Origin: Campylobacter sp. RM16192
Lineage (GTDB): Bacteria > Campylobacterota > Campylobacteria > Campylobacterales > Campylobacteraceae
NCBI RefSeq assembly: GCF_004803855.2
Contig: NZ_CP012552.1
Location: forward strand, 1,240,001-1,304,000
DNA: 64,000 nucleotides
Reading direction: 5' to 3'
Below, piece after piece: positions 1 through 9,400 of this stretch; the first letter of the stretch is position 1; every line of letters starts with the position of its first letter. A model generated the notes under the pieces. The model did not search any database. It was not told where the DNA came from and was given only the letters and a program-made list of their open reading frames with translations. The position numbers and the translations under genes are program-made.

Positions 1-399
1 AGCCCGATTCGCCGCTACTCTGATTTAACGCTTCATAGACTGCTAAAAGCCAAGATGAAAAACGATAAAAAGCTCTTTAACTACCTACTTTTAAACATCG
101 AAAGCACTTGTGCTAGTTTAAGCGAACTTGAGCGCGAAGCGGATAAAGTAGCGTATGACTTCATGGATAGAAAATTTGCCAGATGGGCAAAAGAGCGCAT
201 TGGACAGAGATTTAAAGCTTACGTAAGCGAAAATCAAAACATGCTCGTTGCAAAGCTTGATGATGAGATAAAGGGCGCTAGGATATACCTAAACTCATAC
301 TCGGCTGAGCTGCTTCAAAAACTTATCATAGAGATAACTGATGCAGATATAGCAAGCGGTGAAATTTTCGCAAAAGTAGTCAAAAAAATCGATGTATAG
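1..399 (+). CDS. rnr: Ribonuclease R (RNB family), C-terminal part, 5' end outside window
   Basis: This is the 3' end of a processive 3'-5' exoribonuclease gene; the reading frame is open from base 1. The first visible residues contain SPIRRYSDLTLHRLL, the hallmark end of the RNB catalytic domain. About 110 residues follow and end in a short S1-like beta-rich segment (DEIKGARIYLNSYSAELL region). RNase R degrades structured RNA and acts in rRNA and mRNA quality control in the cytoplasm. The stop overlaps the start of holA by 8 bases, so the two are co-transcribed. The identity of the family is clear; the missing N-terminus prevents separating RNase R from RNase II-like relatives by length. Confidence 0.85.
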   Translation, partial: SPIRRYSDLTLHRLLKAKMKNDKKLFNYLLLNIESTCASLSELEREADKVAYDFMDRKFARWAKERIGQRFKAYVSENQNMLVAKLDDEIKGARIYLNSYSAELLQKLIIEITDADIASGEIFAKVVKKIDV

Positions 400-1378
400 A
401 AGAGATCTTGAGGGGATACTGCAAAGCCCGAAATTTCCAAATACCTTTTTGCTTTTTGGAGCGGATGAGTATCAAATAGAGCTCTTTGCCAAAGAAATTT
501 TGGCTAAATTTGAAGGGCTAAATTTGCTCAGCCTCTACTACGATGAGTATGATTTTAGCCTTGCCAAATCACATCTTTGCGAACCTTCGCTATTTGGCGA
601 CGAGCCGCTGCTTCATATAAAAAGCGATAAAAAAATCCCGTCAAAAGAGCTAAAAATGCTAATTGAGGCTTGCAAAAATGGTGGTGCTTTTATTTATGAA
701 TTTTACGAAGCGGACGCAAAGGTGACCTTTGATACACAAAAGGCTTTCGGCGTGAATTTTGCTAGATTTTTTAAGCCAAATTCTCCCGATGAAGCGGTAA
801 CTTTGCTAAGCAGGCAAGCAGGAAAGATAAATTTAAACATAACTAAAAACGCTCTTTTTGAACTTTACAGGATCCACAACGAAAATTTATACTTAGCTGC
901 AAGCGAGCTAAATAAGCTTGCAAGCCTAAATGAGCCGATCAATGAAAATATAGTTAGAAATTTGGTATTTTCTCTTTCAAGTATAAGCTTTGACGATTTT
1001 TTCGACAAATTTATAAATCTAAAAGATATCAGGCAGGATTTTTTCTCTTGCGCGGATGATGGAAATTTTAGTGAAATTTTATTTATAAACTCGCTTTACA
1101 GAGCCTTTTTTAGACTTTTTAAACTCCACAGCTTTATCAAGATAGAGGGTAAATTTGACATCAAAGAAACTCTTGGCTACACACCACCTCCAAACATCGC
1201 AAACGAGCTTAAAAAGCAATGCTTGAGCATAAATTTAAAAACATATAAAGAAATTTTTATGGCCTTAAATTTAATGGAATTTGAGATAAAGACCAATGCA
1301 AAGCTTGACAAAACACATTTTTTATTATCCTCACTTATCTCTATGCAAAATTTAATCCATAAAAACAGCAAATATTAA
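392..1378 (+). CDS. holA: DNA polymerase III subunit delta
   Basis: A 328-residue protein resembling the epsilonproteobacterial HolA, the clamp-loader delta subunit that opens the beta sliding clamp. The N-terminal region (residues about 15-60) begins NTFLLFGADEYQIELFAKEI, typical of the delta AAA-like fold, which lacks a functional Walker A. The remaining helical part matches the usual collar arrangement in length. The start overlaps the RNase R stop, so it is translationally coupled to that gene. It is followed by the leader of the rpsF operon. Low sequence conservation is normal for delta; identity rests on the N-terminal motif, the length and the gene order. Confidence 0.8.
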   Translation: MYRRDLEGILQSPKFPNTFLLFGADEYQIELFAKEILAKFEGLNLLSLYYDEYDFSLAKSHLCEPSLFGDEPLLHIKSDKKIPSKELKMLIEACKNGGAFIYEFYEADAKVTFDTQKAFGVNFARFFKPNSPDEAVTLLSRQAGKINLNITKNALFELYRIHNENLYLAASELNKLASLNEPINENIVRNLVFSLSSISFDDFFDKFINLKDIRQDFFSCADDGNFSEILFINSLYRAFFRLFKLHSFIKIEGKFDIKETLGYTPPPNIANELKKQCLSINLKTYKEIFMALNLMEFEIKTNAKLDKTHFLLSSLISMQNLIHKNSKY

Positions 1379-1388
1379 GTAAAAAAAA

Positions 1389-1458
1389 GATAAAATCAGT
1401 CCTTGTCTTTATAGACATCCTTGCTCGCATGCGAGCTTAATACCCACAAGGAGAATTA
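1389..1458 (+). promoter_or_regulatory. rpsF leader: candidate promoter and S6:S18-type mRNA structure covering the RBS
   Basis: A -10-like GATAAAAT ends near 1396. Downstream, TCCTTGT (1400-1406) is complementary to ACAAGGA (1446-1452), which includes the Shine-Dalgarno of rpsF. Between them is a perfect 14-base palindrome, GCTCGCATGCGAGC (1423-1436). A competing hairpin TGTCT/AGACA (1404-1408 with 1413-1417) shares bases with the outer stem, so two exclusive folds exist. Known: many bacteria autoregulate this operon by binding the S6:S18 complex to the rpsF leader. Whether this leader has the required bulge is not settled by eye. Confidence 0.5.
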
Positions 1459-1845
1459 ATGAAGCATTACGAACTTTTATTCGTATTTAAGCCTACCTTG
1501 ACTGAAGAAGAAGTAGGCGCAAAAGTTGATTTCATAAAAGAAATCCTTACAAAAAATGGTGCAGAGATTGCATCTTTGTTGTCGCTTGGCACAAGAAAGC
1601 TTGCTTATACGGTTAAAAAACATGAGCGTGGTGTATTTTTTGTAGCTTATTTTACAGCTCCTACAGTTGCGATTGCAGAAGTTGAGCGTATCATAAGAAT
1701 CAATGAAGACATCATCAAATTCTTAACAGTGAAATTTGAGAACAAAAAAGAAGTTGCGGCTTGGGAAAGACTAAGCAAAGGTATCAAGCAAAGCAAAAAA
1801 GAACCAAAACCAAAAGCTGAAGAGACTCCGTCACAGGAAGCATAA
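1459..1845 (+). CDS. rpsF: 30S ribosomal protein S6
   Basis: A 128-residue protein beginning [18 protein letters not shown], the characteristic S6 N-terminus, with the conserved [13 protein letters not shown] strand in the middle. S6 binds S18 and 16S rRNA in the 30S platform. The C-terminal extension is rich in Lys, Glu and Pro, as is common in the family. The start follows AAGGAG by six bases. It is first in the rpsF-ssb-rpsR operon; the gap to ssb is 9 bases. The structured leader immediately upstream suggests feedback control. Confidence 0.97.
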   Translation: MKHYELLFVFKPTLTEEEVGAKVDFIKEILTKNGAEIASLLSLGTRKLAYTVKKHERGVFFVAYFTAPTVAIAEVERIIRINEDIIKFLTVKFENKKEVAAWERLSKGIKQSKKEPKPKAEETPSQEA

Positions 1846-1854
1846 GGACGAAAA

Positions 1855-2430
1855 ATGTTTAATAAAGTCGTTTTAGTAGGAAATCTTACAAGAGATATCG
1901 AGCTTAGATACACAACAGCCGGCGCGGCGATAGGAAACAGCTCTATAGCCGTTACTAGAAAATTTACCGCAAATGGCGAAAAACGTGAAGAAACCTGCTT
2001 CATCGATATTACATTTTTTGGCAAACAGGCTGAAATAGCAAACCAATATCTTTCAAAAGGCTCAAAACTTCTAGTTGAGGGTCGCTTAAAGTTTGATCAG
2101 TGGACGGACAATAACGGACAAAACAGAAGCAAACACAGCGTAAGCGTTGAAAATATGGAGATGCTAGGCGGTTCAGGGCAACAACAAGGTGGATTTAATC
2201 AAAACAGTAATCAACAAGGCGGATACAGCCAAAGCGGTGGCTACGGTAATCAAAACTATAGCAACCAAAGCTATGGTCAAAATACAAATAGTTATGCAAA
2301 CAATGGCGCAAAAACACCAAGTCAGCAAAACTATAACAGACAGCCTAGACAAGATGATTACAACGATAGAATTCAAGATATAGATGTAGACGCTGACAAG
2401 TACGACAGCGACGAGACAATACCATTTTAA
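1855..2430 (+). CDS. ssb: Single-stranded DNA-binding protein
   Basis: A 191-residue SSB. The OB-fold occupies residues 1-105 (start MFNKVVLVGNLTRDIELRYT; conserved EETCFIDITFFGKQAE). A long Gln/Gly/Asn/Tyr-rich linker follows, and the acidic C-terminal tip DSDETIPF recruits replication and repair partners. SSB protects and organises ssDNA during replication, recombination and, in competent bacteria, DNA uptake. It lies between rpsF and rpsR, the usual order. The low-complexity linker produces spurious open frames on both strands, which are not genes. Confidence 0.97.
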   Translation: MFNKVVLVGNLTRDIELRYTTAGAAIGNSSIAVTRKFTANGEKREETCFIDITFFGKQAEIANQYLSKGSKLLVEGRLKFDQWTDNNGQNRSKHSVSVENMEMLGGSGQQQGGFNQNSNQQGGYSQSGGYGNQNYSNQSYGQNTNSYANNGAKTPSQQNYNRQPRQDDYNDRIQDIDVDADKYDSDETIPF

Positions 2431-2450
2431 TTAAGGATTAGGATTTAAAG

Positions 2451-2711
2451 ATGGCAGAGAAAAGAAAATATTCAAGAAAATATTGCAAATATTGCGAAGC
2501 AAAAGTTGATTTTATAGACTACAAAGACACAACACTTTTAAAATACTCTCTTTCAGAGCGTTTTAAAATAATGCCGAGACGTCTTACAGGTAACTGCAAA
2601 AAACACCAAGAGATGGTTGAGCAAGCTATCAAAAGAGCTAGACATGCGGCGTTTATCCCTTATATTGTAGATCGCGATAACGTAGTAACAAATCCTTTCG
2701 AAGGACTATAA
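2451..2711 (+). CDS. rpsR: 30S ribosomal protein S18
   Basis: An 86-residue S18 with the typical [21 protein letters not shown] start, the middle [10 protein letters not shown] segment and the Arg/Lys-rich [12 protein letters not shown] helix. It partners S6 on the 30S platform. The N-terminal CKYC plus the later Cys and His are the residues that define the zinc-binding-competent form in some bacteria. It is the last gene of the rpsF-ssb-rpsR operon and is followed at once by a stem-loop. Confidence 0.97.
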   Translation: MAEKRKYSRKYCKYCEAKVDFIDYKDTTLLKYSLSERFKIMPRRLTGNCKKHQEMVEQAIKRARHAAFIPYIVDRDNVVTNPFEGL

Positions 2712-2713
2712 TC

Positions 2714-2737
2714 TTAAAGCCCTTAATTGGGCTTTAA
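2714..2737 (+). terminator. Stem-loop after rpsR
   Basis: TTAAAGCCC (2714-2722) and GGGCTTTAA (2729-2737) form a perfect 9-bp stem with a 6-base loop, three bases after the rpsR stop. There is no long T-run on the plus strand, so termination efficiency is uncertain. Confidence 0.6.
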
Positions 2738-2775
2738 ACCATAAAATTCATAAAAAACTTTTAAACTTATAGAGC

Positions 2776-2807
2776 TTTTACAAGAGATTTCCCTCTCATA
2801 AAAGCCA
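2776..2807 (-). terminator. Stem-loop after lon
   Basis: GCTTTTA (2776-2782) pairs with TAAAAGC (2801-2807), with a short inner pairing of GAGA/TCTC-type bases. It lies just beyond the lon stop codon on the minus strand. It is a probable terminator separating the convergent rpsR and lon transcripts. Confidence 0.5.
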
Positions 2808-2812
2808 AATTA

Positions 2813-5227
2813 TTATTTTAATACGAGAGCATTTTTAAGTACATCCTCTATCGTATCAACCGCTATAATTTTAACATCCCTTTTTACATCTACAGGTATT
2901 TCATTTAGGTCACGCTCATAGTTTTTGCGCGGTATTAAAGCAGTTTTTATGCCGGCCTTATGAGCCGCTATCAGTTTTTCTTTGAGCCCGCCTATAGGTA
3001 AAACTCTACCACTTAAAGTTATCTCTCCTGTCATAGCCACATCAGCCCTAACCTTTGTATCGGTAAGTATCGAAGCTATTGCGGTTACCATCGTGATTCC
3101 AGCACTTGGACCATCTTTGGGAGTCGCACCTTCTGGCACATGTATATGCAGATCAAACCTACGATACACATCGCTTGGCTCAACTTTCTTTTTATCATCT
3201 GCAAAAACGGGTATGATTTTAGTAGGCACTTTTATCTTCTTATTGTCTATCAATACCTTAACGAGACTAAATGCTATGTATGCACTCTCTTTCATCACAT
3301 CGCCCAAAGACCCGGTTATCTGCATAGAGCCTTTGCCTTGAATGCGAATAGCCTCTATTTTTAGAACATCTCCGCCCACACTTGTCCAAGCAAGACCATT
3401 AACCTGCCCTACTTGATCTATCTTATCCGCAGGCTCTATCTCGTATACTTTTTTCTCTAAAAACTCACTCAAATTTTTAGTAGTAATATTCACTTTTTTA
3501 ATACTCATATCACTTAAAAGTTTTTTTGCAACTTTTCTAAATATATCCGCTATACGTCTGCGTAAATTTCTTACTCCGCTCTCTCTTGTGTAATCAGATA
3601 TAATTAAATTTAAGACATCTTTGCCCAAGCTCACCTCGCTTGATCTTAAACCGTGTTTTTTAAGTTCTTGAGGTATCAAATATTTCATGGCTATCTCAAA
3701 TTTCTCTTGCGGAGTATATGAACTAAGCTGGATAAACTCCATCCTGTCGCGTAGTGCAGGTGGGATAGAGCCAACATCGTTTGCAGTAGCCACAAATACT
3801 ACCTTACTTAGATCTATATTAAAATTTAGATAGTAATCTCTAAATTTATTGTTTTGTTCCGGATCTAAAATTTCAAGTAAAACAGCCGTAGGATCACCAC
3901 GAAAACTTCTGCCGACCTTATCTATCTCATCAAGCACTACGACAGGATTCATCTGCTTAGCTTCAATTAAACCCTGCACTATACGCCCCGGCATTGCTCC
4001 TATATAGGTTCTTCTATGACCTCTAAGCTCATTTACGTCTTCAAGTCCGCCAAGTGCCACGCGCACAAGCTCTCTTTTAAGCGCCTTGGCAATAGAGTTT
4101 GCAAGACTAGTTTTACCAACTCCAGGAGGTCCCGCAAAGCACAAAATAGCGCCATTATTTACTTTATCAGCCACACCCCTAAGCTCCAAAAGCTCACGCA
4201 AAGCAAAATACTCCTCAATTCTCTCTTTTGGTCTAGCTAGGCCATAGTGATCGGTATTTAGATGTCTGCTAACCTCGGCTACGTTTAGCTTTTTGTTTGC
4301 AATATTTTCAAAAGGCACCTCAATAACCCAGTCAAGATAGCTCTGAATGGTATTGGCATCAGCAGAATCTGGATGCATGCGACTTAGTTTATCAATCTGC
4401 TTTTTGATTTCTTTATAAGCATCATCAGCCATGAATTTTTTCTTTTTCTCAAGCTTTTTGCGATACTCTTCTATCTCATCTTCACGCGTAGTGTCAGCAC
4501 CAAGCTCTTGCTGAATCTGCTTTAACTGTTCTTTTAAAAAATACTCCTTATTAACTTTATCAATGCGAGAATGAACTTTGTTCTTTATCTCGCGTTGAAG
4601 TTTATTGGCTTCAATTTCCTCAATAATATAGTCAATAAGCTTTAAAAGTTTTTGTTCTAAATTTTCCTCTATAAAAAACTCATAAGCGATCTGCTTTTTT
4701 AATCTAAGCGAACTTAGCACAAGGTCACAAACTCTATTTACCTCAACACTTTCTTCTATAGTCTTTAACAAATCTGGCGGGAAAAAATGGCTAAGGGCAG
4801 CTAGATCTCTAACTTTTTCCCTAAGAACGGTCACCAAAGCATCACTTTTAACGGCTGTAGGGTGCTTTTCATGGATAACCTCCACAACAGCCCTTAAAGG
4901 CTTAACACTTATTTTATTTATTATACGACCCTTGCTTGATCCTTGAAATAAAATTTTTACTCTCCCGTCAGGAAGAGGAACCTTGCGCATAATAGTTCCT
5001 ATAACGCCCGCATCATAAATGCCTTCAAAATCCCTCATTCCTTCATTTTGTGGCTTTACTGAAGCTACTAAAATTTGACTTTGATTTTCTATGGCTAAAT
5101 TCAGAGCGGATAAATTTTCATCATCACTTAAAAACAGTGGAGTTATCATAAAAGGATATAAAAATAGCTCATCCTCTACTATTACAGGAAGTTCTGTCGG
5201 AAAAGCCTTTGATTCGTTTATTTGCAA
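2813..5227 (-). CDS. lon: ATP-dependent protease La
   Basis: An 804-residue full-length Lon. The N-terminal substrate-binding LON domain spans about 1-200 and is followed by a coiled-coil segment. The AAA+ module carries Walker A GPPGVGKTS and Walker B VVLDEIDK. The C-terminal serine protease domain has catalytic Ser708 in KDGPSAGIT and Lys751 in GGLKEK. Lon degrades misfolded and short-lived regulatory proteins in the cytoplasm. Translation appears to start at TTG (5227), preceded by TAGGAG at good spacing. It is downstream of bamD with a 9-base gap, so the two form one transcript. Confidence 0.97.
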   Translation of the reverse strand: MQINESKAFPTELPVIVEDELFLYPFMITPLFLSDDENLSALNLAIENQSQILVASVKPQNEGMRDFEGIYDAGVIGTIMRKVPLPDGRVKILFQGSSKGRIINKISVKPLRAVVEVIHEKHPTAVKSDALVTVLREKVRDLAALSHFFPPDLLKTIEESVEVNRVCDLVLSSLRLKKQIAYEFFIEENLEQKLLKLIDYIIEEIEANKLQREIKNKVHSRIDKVNKEYFLKEQLKQIQQELGADTTREDEIEEYRKKLEKKKKFMADDAYKEIKKQIDKLSRMHPDSADANTIQSYLDWVIEVPFENIANKKLNVAEVSRHLNTDHYGLARPKERIEEYFALRELLELRGVADKVNNGAILCFAGPPGVGKTSLANSIAKALKRELVRVALGGLEDVNELRGHRRTYIGAMPGRIVQGLIEAKQMNPVVVLDEIDKVGRSFRGDPTAVLLEILDPEQNNKFRDYYLNFNIDLSKVVFVATANDVGSIPPALRDRMEFIQLSSYTPQEKFEIAMKYLIPQELKKHGLRSSEVSLGKDVLNLIISDYTRESGVRNLRRRIADIFRKVAKKLLSDMSIKKVNITTKNLSEFLEKKVYEIEPADKIDQVGQVNGLAWTSVGGDVLKIEAIRIQGKGSMQITGSLGDVMKESAYIAFSLVKVLIDNKKIKVPTKIIPVFADDKKKVEPSDVYRRFDLHIHVPEGATPKDGPSAGITMVTAIASILTDTKVRADVAMTGEITLSGRVLPIGGLKEKLIAAHKAGIKTALIPRKNYERDLNEIPVDVKRDVKIIAVDTIEDVLKNALVLK

Positions 5228-5236
5228 TTTTTTCTC

Positions 5237-5884
5237 CTACTCAAATATTTTTCTATACCAAGGAAGTTGTGGCGGTATCAAATTCGCATCCATTAAAGGC
5301 GACTCTTCTACCTTTTGTTTATAAATTGTAGCCGATTCAATTCTGCCTGTTCGTTCATATAAATCAGCGATCTGCTCATCAAGGTAAAAAATAGAAAGCT
5401 GAAATTTAGTAAGCATAGTTTCTATTAAAGGTCTATACTTGGTATTTGGATAGATATAAAGAAATTTTTCGATCTCTGCTACACTATCTTGCATTAACTT
5501 TTGATTACGGTTTGGTTGTGAAAACGAGTCAAAATTTGCCTTAATCTTAAGGTATTGAGCAAATTCGGTTCTAGGACCATTATCGCCGTATCTTTTGATA
5601 TACTCATCGAGATAAAAATTAGCTAACAGATATTCTTCTTCGTTTGCATGAGCTTGTGACAATATTAGCAAAATTTGCTCAAGCATCGGGCTTGCTACGT
5701 GTTCGCTTGACATAGATGTATAATGTTTATCGGCGCTTTCCAAGTCTCTATCATTAATGTCTGCTATTATTTGAGTATACCACTCGTCAGGTGTTAAGTT
5801 ATAAAGTTCGCTGTATTTTTCAGCACAACCACTTGCAAAAATAATTAATATACAAAAACTCAAAATTTTAATAAACGATCTCAT
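5237..5884 (-). CDS. bamD: Outer-membrane assembly lipoprotein BamD (YfiO)
   Basis: A 215-residue lipoprotein with signal peptide and lipobox FASGC near residue 20, followed by TPR-like helical repeats. The segment YTSMSSEHVASPMLEQIL and the later FLYIYPNTKYRPLI match the BamD/YfiO pattern of alternating helices with a conserved FxxxYPxS/T-like motif. BamD is the essential periplasm-facing partner of BamA in beta-barrel insertion. Upstream of the start is AAAAGGAATAAC, a good ribosome site. It is the first gene of a bamD-lon transcript and divergent from fliW. Confidence 0.88.
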   Translation of the reverse strand: MRSFIKILSFCILIIFASGCAEKYSELYNLTPDEWYTQIIADINDRDLESADKHYTSMSSEHVASPMLEQILLILSQAHANEEEYLLANFYLDEYIKRYGDNGPRTEFAQYLKIKANFDSFSQPNRNQKLMQDSVAEIEKFLYIYPNTKYRPLIETMLTKFQLSIFYLDEQIADLYERTGRIESATIYKQKVEESPLMDANLIPPQLPWYRKIFE

Positions 5885-5998
5885 GTTATTCCTTTTTTAC
5901 AATTTCATAAAAACCGTATATTTTACTATTGATTCAGTTATTTTTCAATAAATTTATATATTTTTTATGTTTAATTATTAATGTATTGAAAATTTTGA

Positions 5999-6004
5999 TA
6001 TAAT
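5999..6004 (+). promoter_or_regulatory. Probable -10 element for fliW
   Basis: TATAAT in the context TTTTGATATAATTATGG, 38 bases before the fliW start, with T-rich sequence upstream as usual for Campylobacter sigma-70 promoters. No sigma-28 or sigma-54 signature was recognised. Confidence 0.5.
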
Positions 6005-6041
6005 TATGGTAAAGAATTTTAAAAAATTATAGGAGATGCTT

Positions 6042-6425
6042 ATGGTATTTGAAGTAAAAAGCCCAATTTTAGGATTTGAACATATAAAAACTATGGAACT
6101 TATAGAGCTTGATAAATTTTTTGTGAAACTTCAAAGTAAAGACGATAATACATCTTTTACCATGATTAATCCTTACGCTTTAAGAAATTATGAATTCGAT
6201 ATACCTACATACTACCAAGAACTCATGGATATAAATGATGACAGTAAATTAAGAGTATATAACATCATGGTTGTAAGCACTCCGATAGAGACATCTACCG
6301 TAAATTTTATCGCTCCTATTATATGTAATATGACCAATATGACATTATCTCAGGTGGTTTTAGATGTATATAGTTATCCAGACTATAAACAAGCCGAGAA
6401 AATTTCAGATTTTATACAAAAGTAA
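6042..6425 (+). CDS. fliW: Flagellar assembly factor FliW
   Basis: A 127-residue protein beginning [24 protein letters not shown], the FliW pattern. FliW binds flagellin and antagonises the translational repressor CsrA, coupling flagellin synthesis to secretion. I chose the ATG at 6042 because AGGAG (6031-6035) then lies six bases upstream; the earlier ATG at 6036 would abut the SD. It lies between the divergent bamD-lon transcript and the pseudopilin operon. Family identity is good from the N-terminus and length. Confidence 0.9.
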   Translation: MVFEVKSPILGFEHIKTMELIELDKFFVKLQSKDDNTSFTMINPYALRNYEFDIPTYYQELMDINDDSKLRVYNIMVVSTPIETSTVNFIAPIICNMTNMTLSQVVLDVYSYPDYKQAEKISDFIQK

Positions 6426-6455
6426 AATTCTAATTTAGTCATAAAAGGACACTAA

Positions 6456-9400
6456 ATGAAAAAAATAAAATTTTTATTGTTTGCAATACTTATATTAGCA
6501 AGTAGCTTGATTTCTGAAGAAAGAAATGACATTGATGGCTTTAATCATTCAATTACCAGGTTTTATTTTTCAAGTTTGCCAGAAATTGACGATCAAGGGG
6601 AGATAGTAAAAAACGAAAGTGGTGGTATTGTATCTGTTGGACCTGGATATGGATTTGTGGTGAACAATGAAGATATAAATCTTAAAAAAAGAGTCATAGA
6701 TGACAATACATACGCTGGAGCTAAGCCGGAAAGAAAGGTAATATATGGAGATATAGAGGTGATAGGCGCTTCAGTAATTAAACCAGTAGGTAATGATGAG
6801 CAAGGAAGATATTATAATTATGAACCAATACTATCTGACTCAAAGATTCATTTGGAAAAAACAGGTATTACAACGACAGTATATGAAAAAGAAGATAGCT
6901 CATATTCAATAAATTCTTCAAAAGCCGTCTTTGATTTTTCAGATAGAGTAAATCAAGAAGGAGAGAGTATAGACAATAAAATCACAGGCGACAAAGTCAT
7001 ATTTGCTAGACTATACTGGGGTGGAATCATATCAGAAAAATGGCCAGAAGGAGAAAGACCAGGTCCAAAAAATATTAATCAAATTATAGGCAAGTATTTT
7101 GAAGGAATAAGAGGGTTTCATAAGATAAGATTTGGATACCCTAACAAGAATGGTGGTATGGATTATGCAACTTTAGTAGCTTCACATCAAGATACAAGAT
7201 GGATTTCTTCATTCACCTACTTGGGTTTTAAATTTGCATACCAAGCAAGTTATGATGTGACAGATATAGTAAAAAAATCACTAGGAACCACAGTAGCAAA
7301 AAGAACTTTTAGTGCCGGAGATATAAAAATACATAGCGGAAAACCGGTAGAATATATATGGGGTTTTACACCACGTTATACAAGCAATCCTAATGATGGA
7401 ACGTGGTCTGCCAAAAAATCTGCTAACCAAGGAGGCTGGACTCTTGTTATAGTCTATGATTTTGGGAAAGAAGAAAATCATAATGTAAAACCAAAAAGAA
7501 TAACCATATATGATGGAATGAGATCTTTATCTCCTTTGCAAGCGCCAGCAAGTATTGAAATTTACTTCGAAGATTTTTATACCCCAAAGTATGGTAAATT
7601 CGATTCTGCATTAACCATTTTGTCATTTGGGGGAGCGAAAGAGATATTGGCAGAGAATATTCAGCTTAAGAAAAATAAAAATGATGAATATAATGATGAT
7701 AAATCTGTATATAATTTAGGTTCAAACCCAATAAACCCTAAAGGATCTCAATTCAATAGTACTATTTCAAGATTTGGCAAACATATGAATCCAAGCAAGG
7801 TGTTTAACAGCGGAACGGATTTAGACACATACGATATCTCTTCACTTTTATCAAATAAACAAACTGAAGTTTATGCCAAATTTACGGCTAACGTAATAAC
7901 CATAGATAATGGCAACGGCGTTTCCACCAGAACAGGAGACGCAGCAACAATTCCTCTTGTGGCATTCTCTACAGACTTATATGTCCCGAATGTATGCTAC
8001 GAAGAGAAGTTGTTTTACCAAAGAAAGAACGACAAAAATACCCCTTTCCAAGAAGTCAGCAAAAATAAAGACTCTAAAACTGTATTAAGAAAGGATGATA
8101 TATTAAGAGTAGAACTTACCATAAAAAATAAAACAAATGAAGATGTAGATTATCTATCTATAATTGCAAATATTAATCCTGAAACTGGAAGCTATGTAAA
8201 TGATAGTACGTATGTCCATCCATATAGCTCAAAATCTAATTTTATACTTGGAACACTAAATAAAGACAATGCAAATAATCTTCAAAAAAAAATTGCAAAC
8301 GGCATTGGAGTAAATTTAGGACAAGGAGCTAGTGAAGATAGTGGTGGGCATCTTTATAGTAACGACAATGCTTTTATTAGATATGACATAAAAGTAAATG
8401 AAGAATTTAAAGAAAATACTTATAAAGCATCCTTTAAAAACAAAGATCTTAATCTTAACTACACAAACGGAATAATTATAGATAAATGCAAACAAACAGA
8501 TCAGTTTGTAACTATTTTTAATATGGCAGAATTAAAAGCCGTAAATCAAAACTTCAAAAAAAAGGGTGACTCTGAGCAACTTTATACACAGCTAGCAGGA
8601 GAGCCATTTAGCGTTAAAATTGCTTACATGGATCAAAAATTGAAAAATGGTGAAACTCCAAAAGGTCCATTAGAAGAATTAAAAGTAGATGTTGAAGTGG
8701 TAGAAAATTGTGATGGTGAGTCTGTAATACCAAAAATAAAGGGATTAACATTCAACAAAGATATTGGAGTTATAGAAATACCAAAAAATAAGCTAATAAT
8801 CAATAATGCTTATCCATTTCTGACATTTAGATTGTCATATAAAGATTCGACTGAGCAGCCTACAACAAACCCACAAAATACAGCTACAGCTCCTGGCGGC
8901 AAGATTATATCAGATTGTCTATCGGATAGATTTGCTGTAAGGCCTCAAAAATTTAGAATGTACGATTTTGCATCAAATAAATTTTTAACTGATTCTTATT
9001 TAATGAATTTGATAGGAGGCAGAAACTATAAAGACATAGGAGTTGTAGCCGTATTTAAAGAAAATAATATAGCCACAGAATACAATAGAGTATTGGAAAC
9101 AAAATCTCCAAAAAATAGCTCTGCAAAAGACATTGTTCAATTTGTATCAAATCCAAGTGAATTATGCAAGAAAAATATAAATCCTAGTGTTTTTGCAGAA
9201 ATAGTAGGACATGAAATCAATGCTAATTTTAGTATGGGTAAAGCAAAATTTTATAAATCCGGCGCAATAAATTTCTCGTATCCAGACATAGGTCCTGCAA
9301 AACTCACATTGCAAGACTCAGCATTTACAGCAGTAGATCATTCATCAAATGATTGTATAGCAAATAGTGATTCTACAGAACCAAATGCTGATGGAAAAAT

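Noticed and set aside
1647-2024. Minus-strand 125-codon frame across rpsF/ssb
   Set aside because: It lies opposite two certain genes, with no SD or family.
2173-2383. Open frames on both strands within the ssb linker
   Set aside because: They arise from the Gln/Gly/Asn-rich repeat composition of the SSB tail; the SSB frame is complete and has the correct C-terminal tip.
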